Part shown: positions 5,827 to 9,233 of the stretch, piece by piece | Position numbering within the stretch: the first letter of the stretch is position 1 | How the letters are laid out: each line of letters begins with the position of its first letter | Assembly: GCA_021819255.1 (NCBI GenBank) | Contig: JAKART010000061.1 | Span: 1 to 9,233, forward strand | DNA: 9,233 bases | Reading direction: 5' to 3' | DNA from: Acidobacteriota bacterium | GTDB lineage: Bacteria > Acidobacteriota > Terriglobia > Terriglobales > Acidobacteriaceae | Program-made: the position numbers and the translations under genes | The notes under the pieces: model-generated | Seen by the model: the letters and a program-made list of their open reading frames with translations, nothing else | Database searches by the model: none | Told to the model about the DNA's origin: nothing

Positions 5827-7212
5827 CGCCGGAATGCAAGCACCCAGCAACGGATCCACCCATCCCCCCGGAGGCGCCAGCTTCATCGCCTCCGGCGGCC
5901 CCCACGAGTGCACCTCGTACGGATGCACCGGGGTTCCGTCCCTCAACACCGGGTCCACAATCCTCCATGCTTCCTCCACGTAATCCTGGCGCGCAAAGAT
6001 GCTCGAATCTCCTATCAGCGCATCGGTCAAAACACGCTCGTAGGGCTCCATGTCCTCCGGGTAAGGCTCGCTGCTGGCAACCAACTCGGTGGGATGCCGC
6101 CGGGCGTCATCTCCAGCCACCGCTACAGAGACACCCATCGCAATGGTTGAGTCCGGGCTGATTCGGAACCGTATGTAATTTTGCGGCATCTCGCCCTCAG
6201 AGAACTTGGTCATCGGTGGACGCTTGAAGCGCGTCATCACTTCGGTGCAGGTCTCCGGGAGGTTCTTGCCCGCGCGGATATAAAACGGAACCCCTGCCCA
6301 TCTCCAGGAGGCGATCTCCAAACGCAAGGCTGCAAACGTCTCTGTCCTGGATCCTTTGGCCACCCCCGGCTCATCCTGATACCCGCGGAACTGACCGCGC
6401 ACCAGGTTCCCCGGCCCGATGGGGGAGATCGCCTTCAGAACCTTCACCTTCTCATCTCGTATGGACTCGCTGTCCCTGCGCGCCGGCGACTCCATGGCCA
6501 GATTGCACATCAACTGGAACAGATGGTTCTGGATCACATCCCGCATCGCGCCGGTCTGGTCGTAGAACGCGCCCCGTCCCTGGACCCCAAAACTCTCCGC
6601 CATGGTGATCTGCACGCTGTCAATATGGTCGCGATTCCAAAGCGGCTCCAGAAAGGAGTTCGCGAAGCGGAACGAGACCATGCTTTGCACCGGATCCTTG
6701 GCCAGATAGTGGTCGATTCGGAAGATGGACCGCTCTGGAAACGCCCGCAGCAGAATCTGGTTCAGTTCCTGAGCGGAGGCCAGATCGTGGCCAAAGGGCT
6801 TTTCCACAATCATCCGCGCCCCCTTGGCAGACCCGGAGTGCATGAGCTGATCCACGACCTTCTCAAACAATGAGGGCGGAATCGCCAGATAGTGCGCCGG
6901 ATGCTGCGCGCCGCCCAGCTCTTTGCGCACCGCCGCAAAGGTCGCCGGATCCGCATAGTCGCCGTCCACATAACGTAGAAGCGAACTCAATCTCTCCCAG
7001 GCGGCCGCATCCAGCCCGCCATGCTTTTCCAGGCTGTCCTTGGCCCGGTCCTTGAGCTGATCCAGGTTCCACCCTGCCTTGGCGACGCCAATCACCGGTA
7101 CAGCCAGCGCGCCTCGTTTCACCATCGCTTGCAGGGCGGGAAAGATCTTCTTGTACGCCAGATCCCCGGTTGCGCCAAAAAACACCAGTGCATCGGAATG
7201 AGTCTCAGTCAC
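5818..7212 (-). CDS. zwf: glucose-6-phosphate 1-dehydrogenase
   Basis: This cytoplasmic enzyme oxidises glucose 6-phosphate to 6-phosphogluconolactone with NAD(P)+, opening the oxidative pentose phosphate or Entner-Doudoroff route. From GTG 7212 it has 464 residues, slightly short of the usual 480-510. The Rossmann motif is [17 protein letters not shown] (11-27). VEKPFGHDL (136-144) follows, then the substrate loop RIDHYLAKD (165-173) with Asp167, His168 and Lys172. His230 in MRDVIQNHL is the probable catalytic base. [13 protein letters not shown] (181-193), [10 protein letters not shown] (197-206) and [12 protein letters not shown] are further family segments. The open frame reaches 7272, but GTG 7212 has AGAGGAG 6 nt upstream and sits just before the Rossmann fold. 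The signature normally reads RIDHYLGKE, so Ala171 and Asp173 are departures that keep the essential residues. No gnd or pgl gene adjoins it. It converges on cdsA and is divergent from the glycosidase. Confidence 0.95.
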   Translation of the reverse strand: MTETHSDALVFFGATGDLAYKKIFPALQAMVKRGALAVPVIGVAKAGWNLDQLKDRAKDSLEKHGGLDAAAWERLSSLLRYVDGDYADPATFAAVRKELGGAQHPAHYLAIPPSLFEKVVDQLMHSGSAKGARMIVEKPFGHDLASAQELNQILLRAFPERSIFRIDHYLAKDPVQSMVSFRFANSFLEPLWNRDHIDSVQITMAESFGVQGRGAFYDQTGAMRDVIQNHLFQLMCNLAMESPARRDSESIRDEKVKVLKAISPIGPGNLVRGQFRGYQDEPGVAKGSRTETFAALRLEIASWRWAGVPFYIRAGKNLPETCTEVMTRFKRPPMTKFSEGEMPQNYIRFRISPDSTIAMGVSVAVAGDDARRHPTELVASSEPYPEDMEPYERVLTDALIGDSSIFARQDYVEEAWRIVDPVLRDGTPVHPYEVHSWGPPEAMKLAPPGGWVDPLLGACIPAGA

Positions 7213-7218
7213 CAAAAA

Positions 7219-7225
7219 CTCCTCT
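7219..7225 (-). promoter_or_regulatory. ribosome binding site deciding the zwf start
   Basis: AGAGGAG on the minus strand (7225-7219) lies 6 nt before the GTG at 7212. This outweighs the in-frame start at 7272, whose extra 20 codons would run through the inverted repeat at 7247-7265. Confidence 0.7.
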
Positions 7226-7246
7226 TTCGCAGGAAGATTGAGAGCA

Positions 7247-7265
7247 GGCAAGCCGGCCGCTTGCC
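7247..7265. promoter_or_regulatory. inverted repeat in the zwf/glycosidase divergent spacer
   Basis: GGCAAGC (7247-7253) and GCTTGCC (7259-7265) are perfect 7-bp inverted repeats around CGGCC. The 19-bp element lies 34 bp upstream of the zwf GTG and about 100 bp upstream of the glycosidase start. It could be an operator for a dimeric regulator of either gene, or a hairpin in the zwf leader. No regulator family can be named from it. Confidence 0.4.
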
Positions 7266-7328
7266 GCCCCATTAGGAGTAGATGCTATCCGAACATGGTT
7301 TGAGGCGCGCAAACAGCATTATTTTTCA

Positions 7329-7334
7329 TATCAT
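7329..7334 (+). promoter_or_regulatory. candidate -10 element of the glycosidase gene
   Basis: TATCAT matches five of six -10 consensus positions, in the AT-rich patch ATTATTTTTCATATCAT. The closest -35-like hexamer, TTGAGG at 7300-7305, is 23 nt away, which is too far for a standard promoter. If used, transcription would start near 7341, downstream of two alternative start codons but upstream of GTG 7369. Confidence 0.25.
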
Positions 7335-7357
7335 GGATGTGTCCAACGATGCTTCAT

Positions 7358-7362
7358 GGAGG
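7358..7362 (+). promoter_or_regulatory. ribosome binding site deciding the glycosidase start
   Basis: GGAGG (7358-7362) is followed 6 nt later by GTG 7369, ideal spacing. The competing ATG 7282 has AGGAG only 3 nt before it, and ATG 7333 has no SD. Confidence 0.6.
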
Positions 7363-7368
7363 TATGCT

Positions 7369-8931
7369 GTGCGCTCTGCCTGGATCTTGCTCTTGGTTGC
7401 GCTCCCGTTCGGGGTCACGCCGCTCTCTAACTGTTCCGCGCCGGCCATCTCTCAGGGCCAGGCGGCTGCCAACCCTCAAAGCAGCCCTGCCGTCACTTCG
7501 CCGCGCCCTGTAGGAGTACAAGCGCAGTGGAACCACCCGGTGATGACCCTGCGGTCGACGCCGACGCTGCAAGTCGTGGTCAATCCCATGCTGCGCCGCG
7601 GCTCCAAGATCCACGATCAGACGTTTGCAGCGCTCAAAAGCATGCAGGCCGGCTATGTCCGCTACGTCCCATGGCTGCCTTATCCTCGGCTGGCGGTCGC
7701 AGAGTTGAAGCCGCCCACAGCCACCTCGACCTCCTGGAACTTCCGCCTGATTGACCCAATGATGGAGGACTTCATGGCGGCAACGGCGGGGAACTCCGTC
7801 ATCGTCAACTTCAGCACCATTCCGCAATGGATGTTCAAGACTCCAGACCCAGTCCCCTACCCCGCGGATCCTTACCAGGTGGATTGGAGCTACGAGAAGG
7901 GGACCCATCTGCGCGATCCCAGCATGAAGGAGCTCGGCGACTATTACGCACGGCTGGTGAGCTGGTACACCCGCGGCGGATTCACCGACGAACACGGAGT
8001 CTTCCGCAAATCCCCCTATCATTACAAGATTCCCTACTGGGAGGTGCTCAATGAGGTGGATGCGGAGCACTCCATGACGCCGCAGCAGTACACCCGGCGC
8101 TATGACGCGATCGCCGGGGCCATCCTGAAAGTCGACCCCAAGATGAAGTTTGTCGGACTTGCTCTTGCCTTACCCCGCGATCCGCAGTGGTTTGAGTACT
8201 TCTTGAATCACGCCCACCACCGTCCCGGAATCCCTCTGGACTTCATCTCCTATCACTTTTATGCGGGAGCCACCCCGAGCCAGACGATAGACGACTGGCA
8301 ATATACCTTCTTCGATCAAGCGGACGGGTTTCTCAACAGAGTCAAATTCATTCAGGCCATCCGCGCGCGGCTTTCTCCGGAGACGAAGACGGATACCGAT
8401 GAGCTGGGCGTCATCCTGCCCAACGATAACCGGACCGGGGAAACAGCCGAGCAGATACGCAACCGGATTCCTCAAAAATACTGGAACCTGGACGGCGCTC
8501 TGTATGCCTACTTGTATATCGGTCTGGCGAAGGAAGGCGTTGACGTGATCGGTGAATCCCAACTGGTGGGCTACCCCACGCAGTTTCCCAGCGTGTCCAT
8601 GATCGACTGGAATACGGGCGAGCCCAATGCGCGTTACTGGGTCTTGAAGCTTCTCAAGGAGAACTTCTCGCCGGGTGATGCGATGGTGGAGACCAGCGGC
8701 TCAGGCCGCGCCATCGCAGCCCAGGCCTTTCAGACCCGCGGCGGAAAGAAGCTGCTCATCATCAACAAGCGAGATCGCGACATTCAGGTGAAGTTGACCT
8801 CTGACGCCGCCGGAGCTCAGGTGGAAACCGTCGATCCTTCTACCGGCGAAGGTAGTTGGAGCACGACGAGTCTGCAGGGAACCTCCCTCACTCTGCGTCC
8901 CTTCGCCGTGTCGGTGGTGATCGAAAAATAG
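7369..8931 (+). CDS. secreted clan GH-A glycoside hydrolase, GH39-like
   Basis: This is a 520-residue predicted exported glycosidase. From GTG 7369 the N-terminus (MRSAWILLLVALPFGVTPLS) is a classic signal peptide, with a plausible signal peptidase I site after Ala-Pro-Ala near residue 26. The nearby Cys22 follows Asn, so a lipobox is unlikely. A (beta/alpha)8 catalytic domain spans about residues 60-430. YWEVLNEVD contains Asn228-Glu229, the acid/base pair of clan GH-A. DFISYHFYAGA (291-301) is a typical strand-6 motif. TDTDELG contains Glu345, the best candidate nucleophile; Glu396 in VIGESQLVG is the alternative. Residues about 440-520 look like a C-terminal beta-sandwich (KKLLIINKRDRDIQVKL, ending in SLTLRPFAVSVVIEK). 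The substrate is unknown; xylosidase- or iduronidase-type activity is only a family analogy. Other open starts are ATG 7282 and ATG 7333. A sugar-isomerase gene follows 100 nt downstream on the same strand, suggesting a carbohydrate-use role. Confidence 0.85.
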   Translation: MRSAWILLLVALPFGVTPLSNCSAPAISQGQAAANPQSSPAVTSPRPVGVQAQWNHPVMTLRSTPTLQVVVNPMLRRGSKIHDQTFAALKSMQAGYVRYVPWLPYPRLAVAELKPPTATSTSWNFRLIDPMMEDFMAATAGNSVIVNFSTIPQWMFKTPDPVPYPADPYQVDWSYEKGTHLRDPSMKELGDYYARLVSWYTRGGFTDEHGVFRKSPYHYKIPYWEVLNEVDAEHSMTPQQYTRRYDAIAGAILKVDPKMKFVGLALALPRDPQWFEYFLNHAHHRPGIPLDFISYHFYAGATPSQTIDDWQYTFFDQADGFLNRVKFIQAIRARLSPETKTDTDELGVILPNDNRTGETAEQIRNRIPQKYWNLDGALYAYLYIGLAKEGVDVIGESQLVGYPTQFPSVSMIDWNTGEPNARYWVLKLLKENFSPGDAMVETSGSGRAIAAQAFQTRGGKKLLIINKRDRDIQVKLTSDAAGAQVETVDPSTGEGSWSTTSLQGTSLTLRPFAVSVVIEK

Positions 8932-8947
8932 CTTTCGATGAGCTATT
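8927..8947 (+). terminator. hairpin overlapping the glycosidase stop codon
   Basis: AATAGCT (8927-8933) and AGCTATT (8941-8947) are perfect 7-bp inverted repeats with a 7-nt loop, and the left arm contains the TAG stop (8929-8931). A second hairpin follows at 8950. Neither has a clear U-tract. Confidence 0.3.
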
Positions 8948-8949
8948 CT

Positions 8950-8972
8950 CTCCCTCGCGCGGAAGCGGGGAG
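8950..8972 (+). terminator. GC-rich hairpin after the glycosidase gene
   Basis: CTCCC (8950-8954) pairs with GGGAG (8968-8972). CGC (8956-8958) pairs with GCG (8965-8967) inside, leaving one bulged T. No U-run follows. It may end or attenuate the glycosidase transcript before the isomerase gene, whose start is 60 nt downstream. Confidence 0.3.
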
Positions 8973-9031
8973 CGGCGCTTGCGCAGAACCCCTTCCGTGT
9001 CGGCTTCACCTTGTACCAAACCAGGAGCGTT

Positions 9032-9233
9032 GTGACGGCACACCATCCCCTTCGAGTCGCCCTCTGTGGCATCGGTATTCAGGCCTACTGGGAGCAGTTT
9101 GAAAACCTTCGCCCGGAGCTTGAAGACTATCTGCGGTTGGTCACCGCGAAACTTTCCCAGCCGGGAGTTGAGCTGATCGAGCTGGGCTTGATCGATACCG
9201 CAAATGCAGCCCGCGAGGCAAGCCGGCAATGCC
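9032..9233 (+). CDS. L-fucose/L-arabinose isomerase-family sugar isomerase, 3'-truncated by the window edge
   Basis: GTG 9032 opens a frame that runs without a stop to the right edge, giving 67 residues. An SD (AGGAG, 9023-9027) precedes it by 4 nt. The product begins MTAHHPLRVALCGIGIQAYW and continues EQFENLRPELEDYLRLV, then ELIELGLIDTANAAREAS. The pattern of a short hydrophobic strand, G-I-G-x-x-x-Y-W-x-Q-F, then an L-x-x-Y segment and a (V/L)x-x-G-L-(V/I)-D turn with an Ala-rich helix, is how the N-terminal domain of L-fucose/L-arabinose isomerase-like proteins begins. Such cytoplasmic, metal-dependent enzymes interconvert aldoses and ketoses. The catalytic residues lie beyond the window, so the substrate cannot be assigned. 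It is co-directional with the secreted glycosidase, which could release its sugar. That link is inference. Confidence 0.75.
   Translation, partial: MTAHHPLRVALCGIGIQAYWEQFENLRPELEDYLRLVTAKLSQPGVELIELGLIDTANAAREASRQC

Noticed and set aside
5421..6161. 246-codon plus-strand frame bridging cdsA and zwf
   Set aside because: It runs out of frame through the CdsA signature and antisense through the zwf 3' end, and it is Pro/Arg/Ser-rich with no domain.
1..9233. Defence system, CRISPR array, prophage, insertion sequence, tRNA or rRNA
   Set aside because: No repeat-spacer pattern, transposase, integrase, toxin-antitoxin pair, nuclease/NTPase module or structured tRNA-like sequence was seen. The genes are housekeeping, envelope and carbohydrate functions.

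Overview
The window reads as a stretch of ordinary chromosome from a GC-rich Gram-negative bacterium, most likely an acidobacterium of the Terriglobales type. That placement is inference. It rests on the GC-rich third codon positions, frequent GTG starts, a zinc-ribbon/XRE regulator beside uppS, a secreted NHL-like beta-propeller lipoprotein and a GH39-like secreted glycosidase. No mobile element, phage gene, CRISPR array, tRNA or rRNA was seen. I did not find a clearly new multi-gene system.

Layout from left to right. (1) The 3' part of a nicotinamidase gene (pncA, +) runs in from the left edge and converges on an HD-domain phosphohydrolase gene (-). (2) A 236-nt divergent spacer with a plausible -35 box leads to a regulator (+) that combines a four-cysteine zinc ribbon with an XRE helix-turn-helix. 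Two hairpins follow it, one unusually long and nearly perfect. (3) uppS (+, undecaprenyl diphosphate synthase) comes next, then a 295-nt spacer, a lipoprotein beta-propeller gene (+), and cdsA (+, phosphatidate cytidylyltransferase). uppS and cdsA are normally direct neighbours in the isoprenoid/phospholipid cluster, and here the lipoprotein gene separates them. (4) zwf (glucose-6-phosphate dehydrogenase, -) converges on cdsA with a 54-nt gap that contains a 17-nt direct repeat. (5) Divergent from zwf is a secreted clan GH-A glycosidase (+). It is followed by the first 67 codons of an L-fucose/L-arabinose isomerase-type sugar isomerase (+), cut by the right edge.

How the genes may work together. 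uppS and cdsA supply the lipid carrier for cell-wall precursors and CDP-diacylglycerol for phospholipids, so the middle of the window concerns the envelope, and the lipoprotein would sit in that envelope. The right end concerns carbohydrate: a secreted glycosidase, a probable cytoplasmic sugar isomerase, and the entry enzyme of the oxidative pentose phosphate pathway. Co-regulation of the last three is only suggested by proximity. The pncA/HD pair is convergent and need not be functionally linked.

Start sites were chosen from Shine-Dalgarno spacing and domain limits. This matters for the HD gene (ATG at 1289), zwf (GTG at 7212) and the glycosidase (GTG at 7369), where the longest open frames begin further upstream than the likely starts.
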